Shown here one piece after another: positions 1 through 5,330 of a stretch of 5,330 nt of DNA; positions within the stretch are counted from its first letter, which is position 1; each line of letters starts with the position of its first letter. Under the pieces are notes generated by a model that ran no database searches, was not told the DNA's origin, and saw nothing but the letters and a program-made list of their open reading frames with translations. This stretch comes from XN24 sp047921395. GTDB taxonomy: Bacteria; Pseudomonadota; Gammaproteobacteria; Steroidobacterales; XN24. Position numbers and translations under genes: made by a program. The stretch lies in the NCBI GenBank assembly GCA_047921395.1, contig JBLRWH010000108.1, forward strand, positions 1 to 5,330. Direction: 5' to 3'.

Positions 1-20
1 GTACTGTACGGCGGTGTGGC

Positions 21-638
21 TCAGGCCAGCAGCGCGGCCACCACGGGCGCCAGTTCCGGGCGGCCGGCCCGGCTGTCCTCGCCGCGGCCGCGGACGATGT
101 CGGACAGGGCCTGCAGCGCCGTCGAGAAGTCGTCGTTGACGACGACGAACTGGAATTCGCTCCAGTGCGACATGTCGGTGGCGGCGTCCGCGAGCCGCCG
201 GCGGATGACGGTCTCCGTGTCGGTCCCCCGGCCGCGCAGGCGTCGCTCCAGCTCGGCGCGCGAAGGTGGCAGGATGAAGATGCCGACGGATTCGGGCATC
301 GCGGCGCGTACCTGCCTGGCGCCCTGCCAGTCGATCTCGAGCACGACGCCATGGCCCTCGGCGAGCAGGGACGCGACCTGGGCGCGCGCCGTGCCGTAGT
401 CATTGTCGAAGACGCGGGCATGCTCGAGGAACGCGCCGTCCGCGATCATCTCCTGGAAGCGCTCGGGGGCGACGAAGAAATAGTGTTGGCCGTGGTGCTC
501 GCCCGGGCGTTGCGCCCGGGTCGTGTAGGAGATCGAGAAGCGCAGGTCCGGCTCGCGCTCCATGAGGGCGCGCACGAGGCTGGTCTTGCCGGCGCCCGAC
601 GGCGCGGAGATCACGAACAGGCGATTTTGCGCGCTCAA
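21..638 (-). CDS. gmk: Guanylate kinase
   Basis: Phosphorylates GMP (and dGMP) to GDP with ATP, a cytosolic essential step of guanine nucleotide supply. The 205-residue product has the full family layout: P-loop at residues 11-19 (SAPSGAGKT), the GMP-binding segment with SYTTR at 37-41, RPGE at 44-47 and HYFF at 52-55, YGT at 81-83, LEIDWQGA at 100-107, the lid with RRRL at 146-149, and VVNDDF at 166-171. Length matches the E. coli enzyme (about 207). The start is a TTG at 638-636; it gives the usual short N-terminus before the first strand, and a TGAGG Shine-Dalgarno (complement of 644-648) lies 5 nt upstream, overlapping the yicC stop codon. No ATG is available at a plausible position. It follows yicC by 7 bp, so co-transcription and probable translational coupling are inferred. 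In many gammaproteobacteria rpoZ follows gmk, but that would lie left of the window. Identification is secure. Confidence 0.98.
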   Translation of the reverse strand: MSAQNRLFVISAPSGAGKTSLVRALMEREPDLRFSISYTTRAQRPGEHHGQHYFFVAPERFQEMIADGAFLEHARVFDNDYGTARAQVASLLAEGHGVVLEIDWQGARQVRAAMPESVGIFILPPSRAELERRLRGRGTDTETVIRRRLADAATDMSHWSEFQFVVVNDDFSTALQALSDIVRGRGEDSRAGRPELAPVVAALLA

Positions 639-645
639 GCCGGCC

Positions 646-1518
646 TCACTCGATGTTCTGGACCTGTTCGCGCATCTGCTCGATCAGCACCTTGAGCTCA
701 ACGGCGATGCGGGTGGTTTCCTTGTCCACGGATTTCGAACCGAGCGTGTTGGCTTCGCGGTTGAACTCCTGCATGAGGAAATCGAGCCGGCGGCCGTTGG
801 CCTCGTCGTCGCCGGCCGAGAGGATGCGACGCACCTCGGCGACGTGGCTCGCGAGGCGATCGATCTCCTCGTCGACGTCCATCTTGCCGAGCTGGATGAC
901 GAGCTCCTGCTCGAGCCGCTGCGAGTCGGTGTCCAGCTCGAGCCCGGCGAGGCGCTCGAGCAGCCGGGACCTGAGTCCCTGGCGGATCGCGGGCAGGGCG
1001 TCGCGCACCTGGTCCATCAGGTCGCTCACGGCGGCGCAGCGCTCGGCCAGCGCTGCGGCGAGCCGCTCGCCCTCGCGCTCGCGAGCGCCCTCCAGCTCGT
1101 CGAGCGCCTCCGCCAGGACGGCGGCAGCCAGTTCCGCCACCGGCTCCAGGTCGCGTTCCTGCTCGCGGACGACACCCGGCCAGCGCAACAGGTCGATCGC
1201 GGCCGGCATCGCGAGAGCGCCGACGCGCGCGCGAATCCGGGTGGCCGCCTCCGCGATGCGTTCCGCGAGGTCGAGGTCCAGGGCGAGGTCGCGATCGCCG
1301 GCCGCCGGCCACGCAACCCGCAGGGTGCAGTCCACCTTGCCGCGCTTGAGGCGGGCCGCCACCTGCTGACGAAAACGGGTCTCGAGCGCCCGCAGGTCCT
1401 CCGGGAGCCGCGGGCTTATCTCCAGGTACCGGTGGTTCACGGAACGTAGCTCCCACGCCACCGAGCCCCAGGGCGCGTCGCGTTCGGTGCGGGCGAAACC
1501 CGTCATGCTCCGGATCAT
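646..1518 (-). CDS. yicC: YicC family endoribonuclease
   Basis: Member of the YicC family, which includes an E. coli endoribonuclease implicated in small-RNA turnover; the precise role in this organism is unknown. The 290-residue protein is full length (E. coli about 287). The N-terminal YicC-like domain shows MTGFAR at residues 5-10, RSVNHRYLE at 25-33 and RLKRGKVD at 56-63. The C-terminal DUF1732 domain carries DEEIDRLASH at 216-225, RRLDFLMQEFNRE at 243-255, NTLGSK at 257-262 and the family-typical end REQVQNIE. The middle (about 120-200) is Ala/Glu/Arg-rich and looks largely helical, as expected for this family. The ATG at 1518-1516 gives the canonical MIRSMTG beginning; a modest GGAAA lies about 7 nt upstream. 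It is the first gene of the leftward yicC-gmk unit and is divergent from the phosphatase gene. Pairing with rph nearby repeats the yicC/rph neighbourhood of enterobacteria. Family assignment is secure. Confidence 0.97.
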   Translation of the reverse strand: MIRSMTGFARTERDAPWGSVAWELRSVNHRYLEISPRLPEDLRALETRFRQQVAARLKRGKVDCTLRVAWPAAGDRDLALDLDLAERIAEAATRIRARVGALAMPAAIDLLRWPGVVREQERDLEPVAELAAAVLAEALDELEGAREREGERLAAALAERCAAVSDLMDQVRDALPAIRQGLRSRLLERLAGLELDTDSQRLEQELVIQLGKMDVDEEIDRLASHVAEVRRILSAGDDEANGRRLDFLMQEFNREANTLGSKSVDKETTRIAVELKVLIEQMREQVQNIE

Positions 1519-1607
1519 TGCTGCGTTTCCATGCCGCGCTGCGCTTATACTTGCCGACTGCCGCGCTCTGGGCGGGCGGCTAGTCTAGCAGAAGGCCGGG
1601 GAACGAA
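1519..1607. promoter_or_regulatory. Divergent yicC / phosphatase promoter region
   Basis: These 89 bp separate the 5' ends of two divergent transcription units, so at least one promoter for each direction is expected here (inference). The best -10-like element is shared: TATACT on the + strand (1546-1551) and, overlapping it, TATAAG on the - strand (1544-1549). Neither has a convincing -35 hexamer at 16-18 bp. A small inverted repeat, GCTAG-T-CTAGC, lies at 1580-1590, close to the phosphatase start. The boundaries are certain, but the promoter elements are tentative. Confidence 0.4.
1598..1602 (+). promoter_or_regulatory. Ribosome binding site for the phosphatase TTG start
   Basis: GGGGA lies 5 nt upstream of the TTG at 1608-1610. 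It is the main support for this start, because no ATG or GTG is available at the position where PP2C domains normally begin. Confidence 0.55.
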
Positions 1608-2348
1608 TTGCGCTTTGAATCTGCCGAGGTCAGTCTCCTTGGTGACCGGGAAGAGAACCAGGATCGCGCCGCCATTCAGAGTAATGGCGGCCGCGTGTTC
1701 CTCGTCCTGGCCGATGGCATGGGCGGGCACTCGGGCGGCGCCGTGGCGGCCGAGGTCGCCGTAAGTTCCCTGTGCGGCAGCTTCGCGAACCTCGAGCCCG
1801 GCGAAGACTGGGGCGATTTCCTGCGCCGCGCGCTCGAGGCGGCACATGATTCGGTCGTCCTGCTCGGCAACAAGGAAGGGCTCAGCAGCAGGCCCCGCGC
1901 GACGTGCGCCATCTGCATCGCGGGCGAGGGCCGCGCCATGTGGGCGCACGTCGGTGATTCACGCGTCTACCTCGCGCGCGGCGGGGCGGTCGTCGCGCGG
2001 ACGCGCGACCACACGCCGATCGAGAGCATGTTGCAGGATGGCCTGATCAGCGAGGAAGAGATCGCCGGCCACCCGATGCGGCATTACGTCGAATATTGCC
2101 TCGGGGGGATCGCGGAGCGGCCGCTGTTCACGATATCCGGGCTGGTCGAGCTCGCGCCGGGGGACCTGTTGCTGCTGTGCTCGGACGGCCTGTGGTCGGG
2201 CATCAGCGACGCCGATCTCGGCGCCGGCCCGGACCCGGACATGGAACTCGCGGCCTGGCTGGTGCACATGGCCAGCCGCGCGGTGCGTCTCGCCACCCCG
2301 CACAGCGACAACACGAGCGCCCTCGCCCTCCGGGTGCTGGCGGACTGA
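1608..2348 (+). CDS. PP2C-family Ser/Thr protein phosphatase
   Basis: Metal-dependent (Mn2+/Mg2+) phosphatase of the PPM/PP2C family, expected to remove phosphate from Ser/Thr residues placed by Hanks-type kinases. The 246-residue product is one soluble catalytic domain with no signal peptide or membrane segment. Visible motifs are GDREENQDR at residues 12-20 (metal-site D19), ADGMGGH at 35-41 (D36, G37), HVGDSRVY at 114-121, RDHT at 133-136, CSDGLW at 191-196 (D193) and SDNTS at 233-237 (D234). All metal-binding acidic residues are therefore present and the enzyme should be active. The HPxR motif is kept (156-159), but the following segment reads HYVEYCLGG instead of the usual N..TRALG, a divergent variant. 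The start is TTG with GGGGA 5 nt upstream. It is the first gene of the rph-rdgB-hemW cluster, 23 bp before rph. No kinase is encoded in the window, so its substrate is unknown. Confidence 0.93.
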   Translation: MRFESAEVSLLGDREENQDRAAIQSNGGRVFLVLADGMGGHSGGAVAAEVAVSSLCGSFANLEPGEDWGDFLRRALEAAHDSVVLLGNKEGLSSRPRATCAICIAGEGRAMWAHVGDSRVYLARGGAVVARTRDHTPIESMLQDGLISEEEIAGHPMRHYVEYCLGGIAERPLFTISGLVELAPGDLLLLCSDGLWSGISDADLGAGPDPDMELAAWLVHMASRAVRLATPHSDNTSALALRVLAD

Positions 2349-2360
2349 ATGGCCATTTAC

Positions 2361-2364
2361 GGAG
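2361..2364 (+). promoter_or_regulatory. Ribosome binding site of rph
   Basis: GGAG lies 7 nt before the GTG at 2372-2374. A GTG 6 nt further upstream in the same frame is followed at once by TGA, so this site fixes the rph start at 2372. Confidence 0.75.
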
Positions 2365-2371
2365 TGTGTGA

Positions 2372-3088
2372 GTGAGACCCAGCGACCGACGACCGGATGA
2401 ACTTCGCACCGTGCGCTTCCAGCGCGGCTACCAGTGCCATGCGGAGGGTTCCGTACTGGTCGAGTTCGGCCTCACCCGGGTGCTCTGTTCGGCCAGCGTG
2501 GAGGCCCGGGTCCCGCCGTTCCTGAAGGGCAAGGGCCAGGGCTGGGTCACGGCCGAGTACGGCATGCTGCCGCGCTCCACCCACACCCGGAATGCCCGCG
2601 AGGCCGCCCGTGGCCGCCAGGGCGGGCGTACCCTGGAGATCCAGCGCCTCATCGGGCGCAGCCTGCGGGCGGTGCTGGACCTCGGCGCGCTCGGGGAGCG
2701 CACCGTCACCATCGACTGCGACGTGCTCCAGGCCGACGGCGGCACGCGCACCGCGGCGATCACCGGCGCCTACGTCGCGCTGGTGGACGCCATGCGCCGG
2801 CTGCGCAAGGCCGGCGCCCTGCGCAGCGACCCGCTGCACGGCCAGATTGCCGCCGTGTCCGTCGGGCTATACCGGGGCGTACCGGTGCTGGACCTCGACT
2901 ACGCCGAGGATGCCGAGGCCGAGACCGACATGAACGTCGTCATGAATGATGCCGGCGCCTTCGTCGAGATCCAGGGCACCGCGGAGGGCCACGCGTTCCA
3001 CCGTGTGGAGCTGGACAAGTTGCTGGACCTGGCGGCGGGGGGCATCGCGGATCTGCTCCGGCTGCAGCAGGAGGCGCTGCAGGGGTGA
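2372..3088 (+). CDS. rph: Ribonuclease PH
   Basis: Phosphate-dependent 3'-to-5' exoribonuclease that trims the 3' ends of tRNA precursors (and some rRNA), releasing nucleoside diphosphates; the family acts as a hexameric ring in the cytosol. The protein has 238 residues, the same length as the E. coli enzyme, and aligns along its whole length from MRP at the start. Key segments are HAEGSVLVEFG (23-33), GWVTAEYGMLPRSTHTRN (57-74), GGRTLEIQRLIGR (84-96, with phosphate-site R86), DCDVLQADGGTRT (115-127, with R126), AAVSVG (160-165) and YAEDAEAETDMNVVM (177-191, with catalytic-site acids D180 and D186). No frameshift or lost C-terminus is seen, unlike the rph-1 allele of E. coli K-12. The start is GTG with a good GGAG site. 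The stop overlaps the start of rdgB by one base, implying translational coupling. Confidence 0.98.
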   Translation: MRPSDRRPDELRTVRFQRGYQCHAEGSVLVEFGLTRVLCSASVEARVPPFLKGKGQGWVTAEYGMLPRSTHTRNAREAARGRQGGRTLEIQRLIGRSLRAVLDLGALGERTVTIDCDVLQADGGTRTAAITGAYVALVDAMRRLRKAGALRSDPLHGQIAAVSVGLYRGVPVLDLDYAEDAEAETDMNVVMNDAGAFVEIQGTAEGHAFHRVELDKLLDLAAGGIADLLRLQQEALQG

Positions 3089-3723
3089 TGCGGGACGATC
3101 GCCGCCTGGTGCTGGCCACCGGCAATGCGGGCAAGGCGCGCGAAATCTCGGCCTTGCTGGCGCCGGCCGGCGTCACCATCGTCTCGCAGGCCGAGTTCGG
3201 CCTTGAGTCCGCCGACGAGACGGGGGCGACGTTCATCGAGAACGCCATCCTGAAGGCGCGCCATGCGGCCGCGGGCAGCGGCCTGCCGGCCATCGCCGAC
3301 GATTCCGGACTGGTCGTGGACGCGCTGGGCGGCGCGCCCGGCATCCATTCCGCGCGCTACGCGGACGGGGGTGGCGACGCGGCCAACGTGCGCAAGCTGC
3401 TCGACGCGCTCGCCGGCGTGCCCGCCGGGTCGCGGAGCGCGCGCTTCGTCTGCGTGGCCGTCCTGCTGGATCATCCCGACGATCCGCTGCCGCTGGTCTG
3501 CGAGGGTCGCTGGGAAGGCGCGATTGCCCGGTCGCCGCGCGGGGCCGGGGGATTCGGCTATGACCCCGTGTTCATTCCGCGGGGCGACACGCGCAGCGCC
3601 GCCGAGCTCGAGCCCGGCGAGAAGAACCGCCAGAGCCATCGCGGCCAGGCGTTCGCCCGGCTGCTGGCCGCGCTCGTGGCCGCGCCCGGGACGGCGTTGC
3701 GCGGGCGCGGGGGTGCGCCATAG
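3088..3723 (+). CDS. rdgB: RdgB/HAM1 family non-canonical purine NTP pyrophosphatase
   Basis: Hydrolyses ITP, dITP and XTP to monophosphates plus pyrophosphate, keeping deaminated purines out of DNA and RNA; cytosolic homodimer in the family. With ATG 3088 as start the protein has 211 residues. Family motifs are LATGNAGKAREI (9-20), ADDSGLVVDALGG (70-82), PGIHSARYA (84-92), GGFGYDPVF (154-162) and SHRGQAFARL (183-192). It is somewhat longer than the E. coli protein (about 197) because of an Ala/Gly/Arg-rich tail after about residue 197. The ATG overlaps the rph stop as TGATG; a GTG directly before it (3085-3087) is an alternative start adding one residue. An AGGAGG lies at 3069-3074, inside the rph end: 13 nt from the ATG and 10 nt from the GTG, so the exact start is open. 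The gene ends at TAG 3721-3723, just before hemW. Confidence 0.96.
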   Translation: MRDDRRLVLATGNAGKAREISALLAPAGVTIVSQAEFGLESADETGATFIENAILKARHAAAGSGLPAIADDSGLVVDALGGAPGIHSARYADGGGDAANVRKLLDALAGVPAGSRSARFVCVAVLLDHPDDPLPLVCEGRWEGAIARSPRGAGGFGYDPVFIPRGDTRSAAELEPGEKNRQSHRGQAFARLLAALVAAPGTALRGRGGAP

Positions 3724-3752
3724 CGGGGCCGGCGCCCCTGTCTGCGCTGGGT

Positions 3753-4877
3753 GTGTACGTGCATCTGCCGTGGTGTGTGCGCAAGTGCCCCTATTGCGAC
3801 TTCAACAGCCACGAACTGCGTGGCGCCGCCTCGTTCGAGGCCTACGTGGACACGCTGCTCGAGGACCTGGAGCAGGACCTGCCCCTCGCGCGGGGCCGCG
3901 AGGTGGCCTCGGTATTTTTTGGCGGGGGCACGCCGAGCCTGTGTCCGCCGCCGCTGATCGGCCGCTTCCTCGCGGGGCTGGCGGGCCGGCTGCCGCTGGC
4001 GCCCGAGGTGGAGATTACCCTGGAGGCCAACCCGGGCACGATCGAGCGCGGACGCTTCAGCGAACTGGCCGACGTTGGGATCAACCGCGTCTCGCTCGGC
4101 GTGCAGAGTTTCCAGCCGCGTCTGCTGGCGGCCATCGGGCGTATCCACGACGAGCGCGAGGCGCATGCAGCGATCGATGAGCTCCGGCGCTCCGGCATCA
4201 CCAACTTCAACCTGGATCTCATGTACGGCTTACCGGGCCAGACGGTCGCTGAGGCCGAGGCGGACCTGGCCGAGGCGATCGCGGCGGCGCCGCCACACCT
4301 GTCTTTGTACCAGCTGACCCTGGAGCCGGGGACGCCGTTCCATCGCCGGCCACCGGACCTCCCGGACGACGACGCCTGCTGGGAAATGGAGGCCGCGGCC
4401 GCGGCGCAGCTGGACGCCGCCGGATTCCTCAACTATGAGGTGTCCGCCTGGGCCATGCCAGGCCGGGAATGCCGGCACAACCTGAATTACTGGTCTTTCG
4501 GCGACTACCTGGGGCTCGGTGCCGGGGCGCACGGCAAGCTCAGCCTCGGGGACGGCCGGATCGTGCGGCGCTGGCGCAGAAGGCGCCCTGTTGGCTGGCT
4601 CGAGGGACCGCGCCTCGAGGGCGAGCAGGTCCTCCAGGCCGAGGAGCGCCTGTTCGAGTTCATGCTCAACGCACTGCGCCTGCGCGAGGGCTTCAGTCTC
4701 GCGTCGTTCGAGGCCCGCACGGGGCTGGGCGCGGAGCTCGCCCTTCCGGGGCTCGAGCGAGGGCGGCAACTGGGCCTGCTGGAGGCCCGCGACGGCGCCA
4801 CCTGGCGTGCGACGCCGTTCGGCCGCCGGTTCCTGAACGATGCGCAAGGGCTGTTTCTGCCGGCCTCCCGGCGCTGA
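3753..4877 (+). CDS. hemW: Radical SAM heme chaperone HemW (oxygen-independent coproporphyrinogen III oxidase-like)
   Basis: HemW proteins are radical SAM proteins that bind heme and deliver it to hemoproteins; they were long misannotated as the oxygen-independent coproporphyrinogen oxidase HemN. From GTG 3753 the product has 374 residues. It shows the 4Fe-4S/SAM motif CVRKCPYCDFNS (C8, C12, C15; the DF after the third Cys is HemW-like, where HemN has a fourth nearby Cys), GGGTPS (57-62), EANPGT (91-96), GVQSF (116-120), NLDLMYGLPGQ (153-163), YQLTLEPGTPF (186-196), HNLNYW (242-247, matching the heme-associated HNxxYW motif) and GAGAHGK (256-262), followed by the C-terminal HemW domain to about residue 370. 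The start is uncertain: GTG 3753 is the first standard start codon, but reading upstream in frame gives a family-like PAPLSALGVYVHLPWC, so translation may begin earlier, possibly at ATA 3720 overlapping the rdgB TAG. It is the last gene of the cluster; no clear terminator follows. Confidence 0.95.
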   Translation: MYVHLPWCVRKCPYCDFNSHELRGAASFEAYVDTLLEDLEQDLPLARGREVASVFFGGGTPSLCPPPLIGRFLAGLAGRLPLAPEVEITLEANPGTIERGRFSELADVGINRVSLGVQSFQPRLLAAIGRIHDEREAHAAIDELRRSGITNFNLDLMYGLPGQTVAEAEADLAEAIAAAPPHLSLYQLTLEPGTPFHRRPPDLPDDDACWEMEAAAAAQLDAAGFLNYEVSAWAMPGRECRHNLNYWSFGDYLGLGAGAHGKLSLGDGRIVRRWRRRRPVGWLEGPRLEGEQVLQAEERLFEFMLNALRLREGFSLASFEARTGLGAELALPGLERGRQLGLLEARDGATWRATPFGRRFLNDAQGLFLPASRR

Positions 4878-4888
4878 CGGCAGGCAAC

Positions 4889-4897
4889 TTATGCACA
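4889..4897 (+). promoter_or_regulatory. DnaA box (isolated)
   Basis: TTATGCACA fits the TTATNCACA consensus exactly. It begins 12 bases after the last base of the hemW stop codon and about 190 bp left of the main cluster. A single 9-mer of this kind can occur by chance, but the nearby cluster raises its weight. Confidence 0.5.
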
Positions 4898-5078
4898 TCG
4901 GCGCGCGCGCGTGCCCCGCTTTGGTCCCAGCCTTGCCCGAAACGCACCCTGGGGCCGATCAGCCACAGAGAAGAACGCGCAACTATCTGATTTATATAGC
5001 ACGTGCTCAAGTGGTCGCTTTTTCGCCAAGCCAAGGCGGAATGCGGCAATGCCAGTACCCGGCGCGTTCATCAAGCCG

Positions 5079-5087
5079 GTATCCACA
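5079..5087 (+). promoter_or_regulatory. DnaA box, one mismatch
   Basis: GTATCCACA differs from TTATCCACA only at the first base. It is in direct repeat with the perfect box at 5091, with starts 12 bp apart, and both are followed by AG, so the two form a short tandem repeat of TATCCACAG. Confidence 0.6.
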
Positions 5088-5090
5088 GAG

Positions 5091-5099
5091 TTATCCACA
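5091..5099 (+). promoter_or_regulatory. DnaA box, perfect (rightward)
   Basis: TTATCCACA is the high-affinity DnaA 9-mer. Its surroundings, CAGAGTTATCCACAG, are the same as I recall around box R4 of E. coli oriC (memory, not checked). It forms an inverted pair with the box at 5105-5113. Confidence 0.75.
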
Positions 5100-5104
5100 G
5101 CTTT

Positions 5105-5113
5105 TGTGGATAA
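5105..5113 (-). promoter_or_regulatory. DnaA box, perfect (leftward)
   Basis: TGTGGATAA is the exact reverse complement of TTATCCACA. It lies 5 bp after the rightward perfect box, giving a 9-bp inverted repeat with a 5-nt centre (GCTTT). GATAAT at 5109-5114, overlapping this box, also resembles a -10 element, so DnaA bound here could affect a rightward promoter (inference; no good -35 is seen). Confidence 0.75.
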
Positions 5114-5202
5114 TTCTGAAAGCCTTTGCCGGGCCTATGGCTAGCGCCGCAAACTTAATGTCGTTCCTCAAGAGAATGTTGCGCCGCCGCAGCGAAGCGC
5201 GC

Positions 5203-5261
5203 CGCGGCCGTGGGCCGCGCTGGCGGCGATCCTGGCGCGCGCTCTACTATCGCGCCAGCGC
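5203..5261. repeat. Cluster of GC-rich inverted repeats
   Basis: Three perfect stems can be drawn: 5203-5209 with 5213-5219 (7 bp, 3-nt loop), 5217-5225 with 5253-5261 (9 bp, 27-nt loop) and 5232-5239 with 5251-5258 (8 bp, 11-nt loop). The last two share their right arm and cannot form together. No T-run follows, so they do not look like intrinsic terminators. GC-rich DNA makes chance stems common, and a role is unproven. Confidence 0.4.
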
Positions 5262-5330
5262 CACCCTCTGCGCCCACAGTCAATTCCAATAGAGGTTTGA
5301 GTCTGAACTTGGTCGTCCAGAGGGAAGAGG

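Larger units (their letters stand above)
4878..5330. other. Non-coding region downstream of hemW with DnaA-box cluster
   Basis: No convincing gene is seen in these 453 bp. In order they hold: a consensus DnaA box just after hemW (4889-4897); an alternating GC run (4901-4914); a more AT-rich stretch at about 4978-5000 with a TTTATATAG core, and the 10-bp palindrome AGCACGTGCT at 4998-5007; three clustered DnaA boxes (5079-5113); a GC-rich part with several inverted repeats (5203-5261); and a purine-rich end (5319-5330) that could be a ribosome binding site for a gene outside the window. Reading frames here are short, lack recognisable homology and lack ribosome binding sites. Confidence 0.6.

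Noticed and set aside
1..20. Left-edge bases after gmk, with GTAC-T-GTAC at 1-9
   Set aside because: Too short to interpret; not a true palindrome and no terminator or gene start is visible.
562..1449. A 295-codon open frame on the + strand opposite yicC
   Set aside because: It lies antisense to a clearly real yicC, has no recognisable motifs, and reflects the scarcity of stop codons in GC-rich DNA.
3263..4180. A 305-codon + strand frame spanning rdgB and the start of hemW
   Set aside because: It is out of frame with both well-supported genes, is Arg/Ala/Pro-rich with no domain, and is a shadow frame.
4901..4914. Alternating GC run after hemW as a possible Z-DNA or regulatory element
   Set aside because: Fourteen alternating bases are expected occasionally in DNA this GC-rich, and nothing else supports a function.
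5011..5040. Possible hemW terminator around the T5 run at 5019-5023
   Set aside because: The T-run is preceded by no stable stem; the short CGCC/GGCG pairing lies after it. It does not fit an intrinsic terminator.
4911..5144. A 77-codon + strand frame across the AT-richer part and the DnaA boxes
   Set aside because: It has no ribosome binding site or recognisable domain, and it runs straight through the DnaA-box cluster; it is most likely a chance frame.
5137..5292. A small Arg-rich reading frame (ATG 5137 or 5158, ending at TAG 5290-5292; 51 or 44 residues)
   Set aside because: Its third codon positions are GC-rich, as in the real genes, but no Shine-Dalgarno precedes either ATG, the product is low-complexity Arg/Ala/Ser-rich, and nothing is recognised. 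It cannot be excluded, but is not supported enough to call.
5155..5330. An open - strand frame entering from the right edge and ending at TAA (complement of 5155-5157), which could be the end of a leftward gene
   Set aside because: About 57 codons run without a stop, but third-position GC (about 60%) is lower than in the real genes and the C-terminal part is Ala/Pro/Arg-rich with no known motif. Sequence to the right would be needed to decide.

Overview
The window is GC-rich bacterial chromosome carrying six well-preserved housekeeping genes and, at its right end, about 450 bp without a convincing gene. The proteins (guanylate kinase, YicC, RNase PH, RdgB, HemW) look proteobacterial, and RNase PH and HemW can be aligned by eye with the E. 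coli proteins as I remember them. Grouping gmk-yicC with rph-rdgB-hemW fits a high-GC gammaproteobacterium. I cannot name a genus from sequence alone.

Layout: two genes run leftward, yicC (1518 to 646) then gmk (638 to 21), separated by only 7 bp and clearly one transcription unit. A 89-bp divergent intergenic region (1519-1607) separates them from a rightward cluster: a PP2C-type Ser/Thr protein phosphatase, then rph (RNase PH), rdgB (non-canonical purine NTP pyrophosphatase) and hemW (radical SAM heme chaperone). rph and rdgB share a base at a TGATG junction, and all spacings in this cluster are short, so it is probably one operon.

The cluster mixes RNA 3'-end metabolism (YicC, RNase PH), nucleotide hygiene and supply (Gmk, RdgB) and heme handling (HemW). 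The phosphatase is the accessory member: a complete, soluble, single-domain PP2C enzyme with no partner kinase in view. Weak start codons are common: gmk and the phosphatase use TTG, rph uses GTG, and hemW has no standard start codon where the family normally begins.

The right end (4878-5330) has a different character. It is visibly more AT-rich in its first half and contains a compact cluster of DnaA-box sequences: two perfect boxes in inverted orientation 5 bp apart, a one-mismatch box 3 bp upstream of them, and a fourth consensus-fitting box just after the hemW stop. This resembles a replication-origin module or a DnaA-controlled promoter region and is the most interesting non-genic signal here. 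Beyond it lies a GC-rich stretch with mutually exclusive inverted repeats, and the window ends on a purine-rich run that could be the ribosome binding site of a gene starting just outside. No mobile element, CRISPR array, tRNA or rRNA was seen, and I found no complete previously undescribed system.
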